DNA from: a bacterium
Lineage (GTDB): Bacteria; Desulfobacterota; Binatia; DP-6
Assembly: GCA_026129405.1 (NCBI GenBank)
Contig: JAHCID010000007.1
Location: 186,001 to 250,000, forward strand
Reading direction: 5' to 3'
DNA length: 64,000 nucleotides
In this document: positions 54,380 through 63,163 of the stretch, one piece after another
How positions within the stretch are numbered: position 1 is the stretch's first letter
Layout: every line of letters begins with the position of its first letter
Program-made: the position numbers and the translations under genes
The notes under the pieces: model-generated
What the model saw: only the letters and a program-made list of their open reading frames with translations
What the model was told of the DNA's origin: nothing
The model's database searches: none

Positions 54380-55261
54380 TCAGGACGGCGCAAGCTCGGC
54401 GGCCACCGCCTCGAGCTGCTCCAGGTAATGGGCGAGGCTGCGGTGACGGAAGCGGCAGTTCAGCACCGTCGTCCCGAGCGCGCGGTGGCGCTCCGCGAGG
54501 TCGCACAGCTGGCGGCGCTCGGCGGGATCGACGGGATCCAGCACCGCTTCCAGCGGCAGCACCAGCTCGAGCGGGCGCACCCGCCGCTGCCACGCCGCGG
54601 TGTCGCGGGCACGGGCGAGGAGCGTCGCCAGGGCGTCGAGCCCGAGCCCGAACGGGTCCCAGCCGTCGGCCAGCTCGACCGCACGCCGCAGCGAACGCGC
54701 ACTGCGTCCGCCCACCCAGATGGGCACCTCGGACTGCACGCCGCACGGCTCGACCACCACCTCGCCGAAGCGATGATGAGGCCCGACGTATGCCGGCTCG
54801 CGGCGTCCGAACGCCGCCCGCAGCGCCCGCAGCCCATCGACGAAGCGCGGACCGCGGTCGTCGAACGGCGCACCGAGGAGCGCGAACTCCTCCGCCAGCG
54901 TGCCGACGCCGACCCCGAGCACGAGCCGCCCGCCGCACAGCCGGTCGAGCGTGCCGTAGCGCTTCGCGATCGCGAGCGGGTGGTGGTAGCCGAGCACCAG
55001 CACGTGGGTGACGAAGCGGACGCGTGTCGTCACCGCGGCGAGGAACCCGAACGTCGCCAGCGGGTCCCAGTAGCACGCGCCGCGCGTGGCGACGGCGCTC
55101 CGCGGCACCGCGACGTGCTCGCTGCACGTCAGGTGGTGGTAGCCGAGGTGGTCGGCGGCGACGGCGATCGCGCGCAGGTCCTCCGGCCCGGCGTCGGCGG
55201 TCCACGCGGCGTCGCGCGTGGGATGCCGGGTCACGATCGGCGTCACGAGCCCGAGCCGCAT
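54380..55261 (-). CDS. LLM-class flavin/F420-dependent oxidoreductase
   Basis: 293 residues from the ATG at 55261. The luciferase-like TIM barrel is visible: LGYHHLTCSEHVAVP (~40), TFGFLAAVTTRVRFVTHVLVL (in part, FLAAVTTRVRFVTHVL), RLVLGVGVGTLAEEFALLG (~105-123) and VPIWVGGRSARSLRRAVELADGW (in part WVGGRSARSLRRAVELADG). It uses reduced FMN or F420 to oxidise or reduce an unknown substrate; several such genes of this type act on alkanesulfonates or F420-linked pathways. It diverges from the acyl-CoA dehydrogenase gene 48 bases away. Confidence 0.9.
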   Translation of the reverse strand: MRLGLVTPIVTRHPTRDAAWTADAGPEDLRAIAVAADHLGYHHLTCSEHVAVPRSAVATRGACYWDPLATFGFLAAVTTRVRFVTHVLVLGYHHPLAIAKRYGTLDRLCGGRLVLGVGVGTLAEEFALLGAPFDDRGPRFVDGLRALRAAFGRREPAYVGPHHRFGEVVVEPCGVQSEVPIWVGGRSARSLRRAVELADGWDPFGLGLDALATLLARARDTAAWQRRVRPLELVLPLEAVLDPVDPAERRQLCDLAERHRALGTTVLNCRFRHRSLAHYLEQLEAVAAELAPS

Positions 55262-55309
55262 GCCGCGCCAAGTAGCATCCCGGCGGCGACGGGTGGTAGA
55301 CCGCGCGGC

Positions 55310-56482
55310 GTGGATTTCGCCTGGTCGGCCGCGGACGACGCCTTCCGCGCGACGTTGCGCACCTGGCTCGCGGCCAACGCGCCGGCGCGCGCCGAGCGAG
55401 TGCCACACGACGACGCGTCCATGGCCGAGGAGGTCCTGTTCCTGCGCGATTGGCAGCGCCGGCTGCACGCCGCCGGCTACGTCGGCCTGCTGTGGCCGCG
55501 CGCGTACGGCGGCCAGGACGCCCCGCCGGCACGCCAGGCGATCCTCAACGAGGAGCTCGCCGCCGTCCGCGCTCCGCAGCTCCTGAACCGCGTCGGCATC
55601 AACAACGCCGGGCCGACGCTCATCGCCTACGGCACCGAGGCGCAGAAGGCGCGCTGGCTGCCGCCGATCCTCTCCGCCGACGAGGTGTGGTGCCAGCTCT
55701 TCAGCGAGCCCGGCGCCGGCAGCGACCTCGCCGCGCTGCGCACGCGCGCCGAGCGCGAGGGCGACGGCTGGCGCCTCACCGGCCAGAAGGTGTGGACGAG
55801 CTGGGCGCAATACTCGCGCTGGGGCATCCTCCTCGCGCGCACGGATGCGAGCGCCGCCAAGCATCGCGGCATCGGCTACTTCGTCCTCGACATGACCGCG
55901 CCCGGGATCACCATCCGGCCGCTGCGCCAGATCACCGGCTCGACCGAGTTCAGCGAGGTCTTCCTCGACGGCGTGCTCGTCCCCCACGCACACCTCGTCG
56001 GCGCGCCGGCGCAGGGCTGGGAGATCGCGATGACGACGCTCGCCCACGAGCGCGGCACCGGCTTCGCGTTCAAGGAGCAGGTGCTCCAGCGCATCGCGCT
56101 CGACGACCTCCGCACCCTCGCCCGCGCCCGCGGCCGCGCCGGCGATCCCGACGTCCGCCAGGACATCGCGGCGCGCTGGATCGACGTCGAGGTCATGCGC
56201 CTCCTCAACTGCCGCACGCTCACGCGACTCGAGCGGCACGAAGAGCCGGGGCCGGAGTCGTCGCTGGTGAAGCTCTTCTGGGCAACGCTCACGCAGCGCG
56301 TACACGAGCTGGCACTGCGCCTCGAGGGCCCGCACGCGCAGCTCGCGGGCGGCGTCCACGCGCTCGACGACGGACGCTGGCAGCAGGCGTTCCTGTGGTC
56401 GCGCGTCGGCGCGATCGCGGGCGGCTCCTCCGAGGTGCAGGCGAACATCATCGCGCAACGCATCCTCGGCCTGCCGCGCTGA
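55310..56482 (+). CDS. Acyl-CoA dehydrogenase
   Basis: 390 residues from a GTG. FAD-binding and substrate motifs are visible: GINNAGPTLIAYGTEAQKARW, WCQLFSEPGAGSDLAALRTR, and the C-terminal GGSSEVQANIIAQRILGLPR typical of the last helices. The catalytic Glu cannot be fixed by eye. It performs the alpha,beta-dehydrogenation step of fatty acid or branched acyl-CoA oxidation using FAD and electron-transferring flavoprotein. The start lies 48 bases from the divergent LLM gene. Confidence 0.93.
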   Translation: MDFAWSAADDAFRATLRTWLAANAPARAERVPHDDASMAEEVLFLRDWQRRLHAAGYVGLLWPRAYGGQDAPPARQAILNEELAAVRAPQLLNRVGINNAGPTLIAYGTEAQKARWLPPILSADEVWCQLFSEPGAGSDLAALRTRAEREGDGWRLTGQKVWTSWAQYSRWGILLARTDASAAKHRGIGYFVLDMTAPGITIRPLRQITGSTEFSEVFLDGVLVPHAHLVGAPAQGWEIAMTTLAHERGTGFAFKEQVLQRIALDDLRTLARARGRAGDPDVRQDIAARWIDVEVMRLLNCRTLTRLERHEEPGPESSLVKLFWATLTQRVHELALRLEGPHAQLAGGVHALDDGRWQQAFLWSRVGAIAGGSSEVQANIIAQRILGLPR

Positions 56483-56576
56483 TCAGCGCCGATTTGCCTT
56501 GACACCTCCGACGCCCGTGTGGTGCATCCCGCGCGGGGAAACGGGACCACCGGGCGCGCCGCCGTCGGGAGACTCC

Positions 56577-56906
56577 ATGGGCAAAGTCGTTGCGCTGCAC
56601 GAGGTGGACGCCCTCGTGATGCCGCTGGCCGGCGGGGCTTCGCTGCGGGTCACACGGTTCGTCGGATCACCGCGTGTCGCGCTCATGATCCACGGTCCCG
56701 GCGGAGGCGACGCCGGGGGATTCATCGTCACGCCGCGGCGCGCGCGCGTGCTCGCATCGTGGCTCGCGGCCGCCGCGGACGGCCGCGGGCCGATCGACCT
56801 CGACGCGCCGCCGCTCGCCGGCCGGCGGCGGCGCCGCCGCGGTACGCTCGCGGCTATGCCCGCGGCGGGGCGGAAGGGTCGCCGGGCGCCTGGACCAGCT
56901 CGATGA
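56577..56906 (+). CDS. Small hypothetical protein (109 residues)
   Basis: A compact domain (SLRVTRFVGSPRVALMIHGP, then FIVTPRRARVLASWLAAAADG) of the type that pairs a beta-strand region with a helix and recurs in short uncharacterised proteins. The arginine-rich tail (GRRRRRRGTLAA) looks basic and flexible. GGGAG lies six bases before the ATG. Its 3' end overlaps the convergent glyoxalase-type gene by 53 bases, so the tail may not be real. Moderate support only. Confidence 0.45.
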   Translation: MGKVVALHEVDALVMPLAGGASLRVTRFVGSPRVALMIHGPGGGDAGGFIVTPRRARVLASWLAAAADGRGPIDLDAPPLAGRRRRRRGTLAAMPAAGRKGRRAPGPAR

Positions 56907-57330
56907 GCTGACCGTCCGGATCGAGCACGAACGCCGCACCCGACTGCCACTCGGGGAAGTGGATCACCGTCTCCTCGAGCACCCGCTCGCCCGCGGCGCG
57001 CAGCGCGGCCAGCGTCGCCGGCAGGTCGGCGACGCGAAACGACAGATGCGTCAGCCCCGGCTCGTGCATGGTGCGCTCGCGCGGCGGCGGCGGCGGCGGG
57101 CTCGCGAACTGGAGCAGCTCGAGCCGCACCCCGTCACGCACGAGGTAGACGGCGCGGAGATCGGTGTCGCGCAGGCGCAGCAGGGTGTCGGTCGGCTGGC
57201 CCATGACGTGCAGCTCGTGCTCGGGCTCGAAGCCGAGCAGATCGCGATAGTAGCGCAGCGCGCGCTGGAGATCGCGCACGCAGAGGCCGACGTGGCTGAG
57301 ACGCTGGAGCGGGACCGACCCGTGGCTCAC
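56854..57330 (-). CDS. VOC-superfamily (glyoxalase/dioxygenase fold) protein
   Basis: 158 residues from a GTG that overlaps the stop of the upstream small gene. Two beta-alpha-beta repeats include RLSHVGLCVRDLQRALRYYRD (in part HVGLCVRDLQRALRYYRD), LRLELLQFASPP, GLTHLSFRVADLPATLAALR and DPDGQLIELVQAP. The metal ligands of glyoxalase I type (His, Glu, His, Glu) are plausibly at HVGL, LELLQF, HLSF and LIELVQ. It could be a lyase, dioxygenase or epimerase; methylmalonyl-CoA epimerase has a similar size. Exact role unknown. Confidence 0.88.
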   Translation of the reverse strand: MSHGSVPLQRLSHVGLCVRDLQRALRYYRDLLGFEPEHELHVMGQPTDTLLRLRDTDLRAVYLVRDGVRLELLQFASPPPPPPRERTMHEPGLTHLSFRVADLPATLAALRAAGERVLEETVIHFPEWQSGAAFVLDPDGQLIELVQAPGDPSAPPRA

Positions 57331-57686
57331 GACGCAACTCCTTCCGCAAAGCCGCCCGGCAGCGCCGCCGGGACGTGACGCGGGAACGCCACCCGCAGCA
57401 CGCGGGCGTCGCACCCCACCGGCACCGCCGCCGTCACCTCGACGTCGGGCTTGCCGACCAGGTCGACCACCGCGAGCTTCACCGGGCCATGCTCCGCCCG
57501 CAGGCGCGCCGTCCGCAGGAGGCGCCGGATCGCGCGGTAGAGCCGCTGGCCCGACGCGGGCAGCCACACCGGCTCGGAGCGACCGAGCCGGATCGCGAGC
57601 CCGGCGGCGGCGAGCGCGTCGGCCTCGGCGCGCAGCGCGCGGGCGAGCGCACAGTGGAGGCAGGTCCGCGGCGGGTCGACTACCAT
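57327..57686 (-). CDS. Small hypothetical protein between plsC-like and VOC genes
   Basis: 119 residues from the ATG at 57686, which overlaps the PlsC-like stop by seven bases. The N-terminus contains TCLHCALARALRAEADALAA with a CxxC pair; the rest is helix followed by strands (KLAVVDLVGKPDVEVTAAVP). It slightly resembles a degenerate HATPase core (GQRLYRAIRRLLRTAR then strand) but lacks all ATP-binding motifs. No function is assigned. It is coupled to both neighbours. Confidence 0.55.
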   Translation of the reverse strand: MVVDPPRTCLHCALARALRAEADALAAAGLAIRLGRSEPVWLPASGQRLYRAIRRLLRTARLRAEHGPVKLAVVDLVGKPDVEVTAAVPVGCDARVLRVAFPRHVPAALPGGFAEGVAS

Positions 57687-58435
57687 CCCGTGTGGTGTCG
57701 CTCGATCGCGGCGCGCACCTGCGCCGCGATCCGATCGCGGTCGTCGAAGCCGAGCCCCACGGTCGGAATCGGCTGCTCGATGACGAGCTCGACGTCGCCC
57801 GGCAGCACGGTGAGCCGGCTCCCCTTCGGCATCAGCCGGCGCGTCCCACGGCAGCACACCGGCACGACCGGCAGGCCGAGGCGGATTGCGGTGACGAACG
57901 CGCCCTTCTTGAACGGCTGGAGACGCCCGTCACGGCTGCGCGTGCCCTCCGGGAACACGACGAACGAGTCGTGCGCGGAGCGGACGCGGTTCAGCGCCGC
58001 GATCGCGTCGGCGGTGTTGTCGCGGTCGATCGGGATCATGCCGAGCGAGTCGAGCACGGCACCGACGACGGGATGGCGCCAGAGGCTGCGCTTGGCGGCG
58101 AAGCGCGTGGCGCCCGGCAGGTGCCCGAGCAGCGCGAGGATGTCGAGGTGGCTCTGGTGGTTCGGCGCGAAGACGTACGAGACGCCCGGCTCGAGCCGCT
58201 CGAGACCCGTCACCCCGACGCGGACGCCGAGCATCGCCTCGAGCGTGCGGGCGCGGGCCTTCGCGAAGCGCCAGGCCATGCCCCGGCTGCGGCTCACGCG
58301 GTGCAGGCCCACCGCCACCGCCGCCATCCCCACCAGCATGCCGCGGAATACGAAGGGAGAGAGCGCGACACGCAGGGAGCGTACGTCCGGCGCCGGTCCC
58401 ACCGTCGCGGCGGCACTCTGCACGCGCTCGGTCAT
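57680..58435 (-). CDS. plsC: 1-acylglycerol-3-phosphate O-acyltransferase family protein (PlsC-like)
   Basis: 251 residues. Acyltransferase motifs: NHQSHLDILALLG (HX4D, ~92), FPEGTRSRDGRLQPFKKGAF (~157-176) and VPVCCRGTRRLMPKGS (~190). A hydrophobic N-terminal segment (~25-45) gives membrane attachment. The enzyme transfers an acyl group to lysophosphatidic acid or a related acceptor in phospholipid synthesis. It heads a three-gene overlapping unit with a small hypothetical and a VOC protein. Confidence 0.92.
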   Translation of the reverse strand: MTERVQSAAATVGPAPDVRSLRVALSPFVFRGMLVGMAAVAVGLHRVSRSRGMAWRFAKARARTLEAMLGVRVGVTGLERLEPGVSYVFAPNHQSHLDILALLGHLPGATRFAAKRSLWRHPVVGAVLDSLGMIPIDRDNTADAIAALNRVRSAHDSFVVFPEGTRSRDGRLQPFKKGAFVTAIRLGLPVVPVCCRGTRRLMPKGSRLTVLPGDVELVIEQPIPTVGLGFDDRDRIAAQVRAAIERHHTGW

Positions 58436-58519
58436 GACCGAGCCCTGCCTACCAGCTTCCGCCGGACGTAGCGACTCCCGAACGCGGCCGGCGACGCGCT
58501 CGGGAGCCGCGGGACGGCC

Positions 58520-60991
58520 TCACTGCGGGTCGCAGGGCCCGGTGCAGAAGTTCTGGATGGTGCCGTCCGTGCGCAGGAAGGCGTCGATCTGCGCCTGGAT
58601 CGCCGGGAGCGCCCGCATCGCGCCGTGGGCGTCGTTGTCCGCCGGCGGGATGTTGGTGAGCGGGACGGGACCGTAGTGGCCGTCGGACTCGACGAATGCC
58701 GAGCCGTCGAACGGCGCCGTCAGCTCGGGGATGTCGAAGTAGCTGGTCACCACCGGCGCCACCTGCGGGATGCCCATCGAGCGCACCATGATCTCGGTGC
58801 CGAGGTTCGCGACCTCGTCGTCGCTGGTCGCCATGTGGATGAGGAGCTTGTGCGGCGGCGTGTTCGGGACGCTGCCGGCGAGCGTCGTGTGGTACCAGCC
58901 GTTCGGCTCCGAGCGATCCCAGATCTGCTGGATCAGCGGCAGCGTCGCGTGCCGCGTGATCGCGTCGGGATAGGCGCCGCGCAGCACGGCGAAGTACGGA
59001 TCGAAGTCGCGGCTGCGGTGGAGGAGCGTCGAGTAGTTCGCCGCCGGCACGCCGAGGACGCCGCGCGTGGCCTCCTGCGAGAGCGCCATCACGATGCCGC
59101 CCTCGATGCCGCCCTGGCTGATGCCGTAGTAGAAGACGTCCGAGGTGTCGATGATCGGCGTGCCCGAGTAGACGAACGCCGGGTGCGTCACGAAGCCGTT
59201 CGGCGACTTCAGCAGGCGGGCCAGGATCAGCTGGTTCAGCACGCCCTGATGCAGGCGTTCGGAGAGCTTCCCGAACCCGGAGAGGTCGCTGATGAAGCCG
59301 AAGACCACCGGCAGGTCGGCGCTCGAGAAGCCCTGCCAGTCGGTGGCCGCCATGACGAAGCCGTAGGTGTTGGCGAGGGTGCGGAGGTTGCCGGCCGTTA
59401 CCTCGCTGCCCGAGCCGAGGAGGCCGTGGCCGTAGAAGATCGCGCGGCCCGGCGTCGGCCCAGCCGTCAGGCTGCACGGGATCGAGACCGTGAACGGCAC
59501 GTCGGTGGCGAAGCCGTTCTGCACCGGGAGGTTCGTCGTGGCGTTCAGGTTCAGCACCGAGCCCGGGCCGTTGAAGGTGGTATAGAGCGGCACCGTGTAG
59601 CGGCCGGTGACGCGCCGGCAGATGCGCTGCGGAACGTCGCCCGGGAACGGGTTGTCGGTGACGCTGTCGACGACGAACGCCGGCGCCGCCGAGCCCGCGA
59701 GGTAGCCTGCGAAGGTCTCGTCGCGCATGTGCAGCAGGTAGCGCTGCACGGACGCGTCGCTGGTGGTGGTGAAGTCCCACGCCAGCTGGAGGTTCGACCG
59801 CGAGACGCCGCAGTCGTTCTCGAGCTTGGCGAAGATCGCGTCGAAGGTCGGGCGCCGCGCCTCGACGGCCGCGTTGCCCGACGGCGTACCGCCGCGCAGC
59901 GCCGCGAACGCCGTCGACGGCGCGATCGGATCGCCGTTCTGGCCGACGAGACCGCGCAGCGCGACGATGTAGCGCGTCCCGCTCTTCAGACGCACGCCCG
60001 GACGGATGAGGAACAGCTGATCCGGCGGCGCGACCGGGGTGACGCCGTCGGTACCGATGCTGACGTCGTTCTCGCCGAAGTGCGAGACGCGCTGGCAGCC
60101 GGCAGCGTCGGCCTCGATGAGCACCGTCGGGCTCGACGGCGCGAGCGAGGCGGCGAAGTTCGTGAGCGGCGGCACGTTCGACGCCGCGAGGTTCACGCCC
60201 TGCGGCCAGTAGACCTGGATCGTCGGCCCGGCGCTGAAGCCGTCGAGCACGTTGTACGGCGTGGGATCGATGTGAACGCCGCTGGCGTTGGCGGGCAGGA
60301 CCTCGCGCGGATAGGCGACGCGCTTGCCGGTCGCGGTCGACGCGTCGTTACGCAGGAAGTGGCTCGACGGATACGGGAACATGCAGTCGCGCCCGGAGTA
60401 CGCGCCGTCGCTGACGTTCAGCAGCTCGCAGCCCGACTTGACGCCGCACAGCGTGCTGTCGCTCGACTTGGCGCACTTCAGCTTCGCGCCCTTCACCGTG
60501 CAGCCGACGCTGCACGTACGCGCGCAGCCGCCGTTCGCGCCGACGACGAGACGCAGGGCGCCGGCGCGGTTGGCGCCGGCGATCGCCGCGCCCTTGCGCT
60601 TCACGAGCAGCTTGCGCGTCCCCGCCGGCCCGTTCTTGACGAGGACGAAGGTGACGCCGCCGTGGGCGCCGGTGTTGTCCTTGAAGCGCACGCCGTTCGC
60701 GACCGGCGCGAACGACGCCGCCGGGATCGTCGCGGTCCACAGCTGGTTCGCCGGATCGGCCTCGGGCTCGTACGCCAGCGTCAGCGTGAGGCTCGTCGAC
60801 AACCCGCCGCTCACGTCGGGCAGGCCGGGACCCGCGAAGACGTCGCCGCGGAACCGCAGGCGCGTGCGGTCGGTCGAGAGGCTCAGCTTGCGCGCGCGCA
60901 CGCCGCCGCAGCTGGACGGCGTCTCGGCCAGCGCCGGCAGCGACGTGGCGAGCACGGCGAGCGCGAGGATCGACGAGAGGAGCATCCGCAT
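58520..60991 (-). CDS. Large secreted alpha/beta-hydrolase-like protein
   Basis: 823 residues. A signal peptide (LLSSILALAVLATSLPALA) precedes an N-terminal beta domain (~25-150) with paired Cys and a Cys-rich linker (GGCARTCSVGCTVKGAKLKC). The C-terminal half is a hydrolase-like fold with AIFYGHGLLGSGSEV (~515), nucleophile region DVFYYGISQGGIEGG (Ser ~610) and IHMATSDDEVANLGTE (acid ~725). It is presumably exported and may be a lipase or esterase of an uncharacterised type. The N-terminal domain is familiar from secreted proteins of uncultured high-GC bacteria, but has no assigned role. Confidence 0.75.
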   Translation of the reverse strand: MRMLLSSILALAVLATSLPALAETPSSCGGVRARKLSLSTDRTRLRFRGDVFAGPGLPDVSGGLSTSLTLTLAYEPEADPANQLWTATIPAASFAPVANGVRFKDNTGAHGGVTFVLVKNGPAGTRKLLVKRKGAAIAGANRAGALRLVVGANGGCARTCSVGCTVKGAKLKCAKSSDSTLCGVKSGCELLNVSDGAYSGRDCMFPYPSSHFLRNDASTATGKRVAYPREVLPANASGVHIDPTPYNVLDGFSAGPTIQVYWPQGVNLAASNVPPLTNFAASLAPSSPTVLIEADAAGCQRVSHFGENDVSIGTDGVTPVAPPDQLFLIRPGVRLKSGTRYIVALRGLVGQNGDPIAPSTAFAALRGGTPSGNAAVEARRPTFDAIFAKLENDCGVSRSNLQLAWDFTTTSDASVQRYLLHMRDETFAGYLAGSAAPAFVVDSVTDNPFPGDVPQRICRRVTGRYTVPLYTTFNGPGSVLNLNATTNLPVQNGFATDVPFTVSIPCSLTAGPTPGRAIFYGHGLLGSGSEVTAGNLRTLANTYGFVMAATDWQGFSSADLPVVFGFISDLSGFGKLSERLHQGVLNQLILARLLKSPNGFVTHPAFVYSGTPIIDTSDVFYYGISQGGIEGGIVMALSQEATRGVLGVPAANYSTLLHRSRDFDPYFAVLRGAYPDAITRHATLPLIQQIWDRSEPNGWYHTTLAGSVPNTPPHKLLIHMATSDDEVANLGTEIMVRSMGIPQVAPVVTSYFDIPELTAPFDGSAFVESDGHYGPVPLTNIPPADNDAHGAMRALPAIQAQIDAFLRTDGTIQNFCTGPCDPQ

Positions 60992-61024
60992 GCGCGGGTG
61001 CTACCACGCCCGGACGCCGACGCG

Positions 61025-62272
61025 TCAATCGAAATCGCGGGCGAGTCGGCCGCCCGCCGCGGCGCGCGAAAGCCCGTCCGGCGCGGTCACGAGGACGCCG
61101 TAACGCCGGCCGCCGACGAGCCGGTCCTCGGCCGCCGGCCCGACCAGCAGGCCGGCGCCGGCGGCCATGCCGCTCAGCACGCCCGAGCTCTGCGACGCCA
61201 TCGGCGCCGCCTCGAAGCCCTCGCCGCTCTGCGTCAGCCGCACGCGCACGAACTCGGTGAGGGCCTTCGCCTTCCTCTGGTCGGCGACCAGCGTCGCCTC
61301 GACGCACGGGAGGTGCAGCAGCCGATGGCCGGCGAGCCGGCGCAGCGCCGGCCGCACGTAGACCGCGAAGCAGACCAGCGCCGACACCGGATTGCCCGGC
61401 AGCCCGAACCACAGGCACGCGCCGCGCGTCCCGAACGTCAGCGGCTTGCCCGGCTTCTGCGCGACCTTCCAGAAGCGGCGCTCGACGCCGAGCGCGTCGA
61501 GCGCCTCCTTCACGAAGTCGTACTCGCCGACCGACACGCCGCCGGTCGAGAGCACGACGTCGGCACGGGCGGCCTCGTCGAGGCGGTCGCGGATGTCGTC
61601 GAAGCGGTCGCGCACGATCGGTAGGACGACCGCCTCGCCGCCGGCTTCCCGCACCGCGCCGACGAGCGCGTAGGCGTTGCTGTTCACGACCTGGCCGAGC
61701 CCCGGCTCCTCGTCGACCTCGACCAGCTCCGCGCCGGTGGCGACGATCGCGACCCGCGGGCGGCGGTGCACGGTGACGGTCGCGCGTCCCACCGAGGCCA
61801 GCACGCCGAGGTCGGCCGGCCCGATGCGCGTGCCGGCCGCCAGCACGACGGCACCGACGGCCACGTCCTCGCCCGCGAGGCGCACGTTCTGCCCCGGCGT
61901 GGCGGCGACCGCGATCGTGACCACGCCGTCCGCCGAGCTGGTGTCCTCGACCTTCACGACCGTGTCGGTGCCGTCGGGAATCACCGAGCCGGTGAAGATC
62001 TTCGCGGCGGCTCCCGGCGGGACCGCGCCGCCGAGGAGGCTCCCCGCGGGCGCGCTGCCGACGACGCGCAGGCGGGCGCCGGCAGCCGCGACGTCGGCCG
62101 CACGCACCGCGAAGCCGTCCATCGCCGAGTTCGCGGCGGCGGGTACCGCGCGCGTCGAGACCACGTCGTCCGCCGCCACCCGCCCGAGCGCATCGCCGAG
62201 GAGGACGCGCTCGGTGCCGAGCACCGGCGTCGCCGCGAGCACGTGTCGGAGGGCGTCGCCGACGGAGATCAC
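61025..62272 (-). CDS. moeA: Molybdopterin molybdenumtransferase (MoeA)
   Basis: 415 residues from a GTG. Domains in order: N-terminal (~1-160, with SAMDGFAVRAADV), the central MPT-binding domain (VAIVATGAELVEV, VVLSTGGVSVGEYDFVKEAL ~245 split as VVLSTGGVSVGEYDF) and FGLPGNPVSALVCF (~300), plus the C-terminal beta barrel. It inserts molybdate into adenylylated molybdopterin. Molybdoenzymes are implied in the host but none is seen here. It diverges from the alpha/beta hydrolase gene. Confidence 0.93.
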   Translation of the reverse strand: MISVGDALRHVLAATPVLGTERVLLGDALGRVAADDVVSTRAVPAAANSAMDGFAVRAADVAAAGARLRVVGSAPAGSLLGGAVPPGAAAKIFTGSVIPDGTDTVVKVEDTSSADGVVTIAVAATPGQNVRLAGEDVAVGAVVLAAGTRIGPADLGVLASVGRATVTVHRRPRVAIVATGAELVEVDEEPGLGQVVNSNAYALVGAVREAGGEAVVLPIVRDRFDDIRDRLDEAARADVVLSTGGVSVGEYDFVKEALDALGVERRFWKVAQKPGKPLTFGTRGACLWFGLPGNPVSALVCFAVYVRPALRRLAGHRLLHLPCVEATLVADQRKAKALTEFVRVRLTQSGEGFEAAPMASQSSGVLSGMAAGAGLLVGPAAEDRLVGGRRYGVLVTAPDGLSRAAAGGRLARDFD

Positions 62273-62334
62273 GCGCCCGCGATAGCCGGCGTCGCCGGGT
62301 GGCGCAATCGACGCGCGTCGGCTACGCGGGCCGC

Positions 62335-63150
62335 ATGCCCGTCGCCCGCGACGTCCACGCCACCCTGCGCTCCCGGCGCTTTCACTGGCTCGACTGGGGC
62401 CGGCCCGGCGCCCGCCCGCTCCTCCTCCTGCACGGCGCGGCGCAGACCGCGCACAGCTTCGACGAGGTGGCGCCCGACCTCGCCCGCGACCATCACGTGG
62501 TCGCGCTCGACCAGCGCGGCCACGGCGACAGCGACTGGGCGCCGCGCTACGAGCGCGCCGACTTCGCGGGCGACATCGAGGCCGTCCTCGGCCGTCTCGG
62601 CTGGGCGCAGGCGACGCTCGTCGCCATGAGCCTCGGCGGTCTCAACGCGATCGCCTACGCCGCCGCGCGGCCGGCGCGCGTACGCGGCCTCGTCGTCGTC
62701 GACGTCGTGCCCACCGTCGCCGAAACGGGCAAGCAGCAGATCGCCGCGCAGCTCGCGGTGCGCGACTTCCCATCGTTCGACGACGCGGTCGAGCAGATGC
62801 ACGCCTTCAACCCGCGCCGCACGAAGGAGAACCTGCGCGACCGCCTGTGCCACGCACTGCGCCCCCGCCCCGACGGCACGTGGACCTACAAGTTCGACCC
62901 CGAGATCGCCGCCGGCACGCGCGACCTCGAGGGCCTGTGGCGCGCGGTCGCACGCCTGCGCTGTCCCGTGCTGCTGGTGCGCGGCGCCGAGAGCCCGATC
63001 CTCGCCCGCGAGGGCGCCGAGCAGCTGCTGCGCACGGTGCCGGGCAGCGCGGCCGTCGAGGTCGCGGGCGCCGGCCACTCGGTGATGGGCGACAACCCGC
63101 CGGGCTTCCTCGCCGCGGTGCGCCCGTTCCTGCACCGCTTCCGGCTCTAG
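62335..63150 (+). CDS. Alpha/beta hydrolase
   Basis: 271 residues from the ATG at 62335 (a GTG at 62299 is possible). Motifs: LLLLHGAAQTAHSFDEVAPD (~32-51), DQRGHGDSDWAP (~65), nucleophile VAMSLGGLNAI (Ser ~92), acid VRGAESPIL (~218) and His in AGAGHSVMGD (~245). The usual nucleophile elbow GxSxG reads MSLGG here. Substrate unknown; it resembles the esterase/haloalkane dehalogenase/C-C bond hydrolase group. It faces the final histidine kinase convergently. Confidence 0.9.
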   Translation: MPVARDVHATLRSRRFHWLDWGRPGARPLLLLHGAAQTAHSFDEVAPDLARDHHVVALDQRGHGDSDWAPRYERADFAGDIEAVLGRLGWAQATLVAMSLGGLNAIAYAAARPARVRGLVVVDVVPTVAETGKQQIAAQLAVRDFPSFDDAVEQMHAFNPRRTKENLRDRLCHALRPRPDGTWTYKFDPEIAAGTRDLEGLWRAVARLRCPVLLVRGAESPILAREGAEQLLRTVPGSAAVEVAGAGHSVMGDNPPGFLAAVRPFLHRFRL

Positions 63151-63163
63151 TCGGCGTCCCGCG

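Noticed and set aside
57327-57686. Truncated histidine kinase fragment
   Set aside because: Only a vague similarity to an HATPase core; no N, G1 or G2 motif, and the gene is intact and coupled with its neighbours.
58625-61624. Plus-strand open frame of 999 codons
   Set aside because: Antisense of the secreted hydrolase and moeA with a low-complexity Arg/Ala/Val product.
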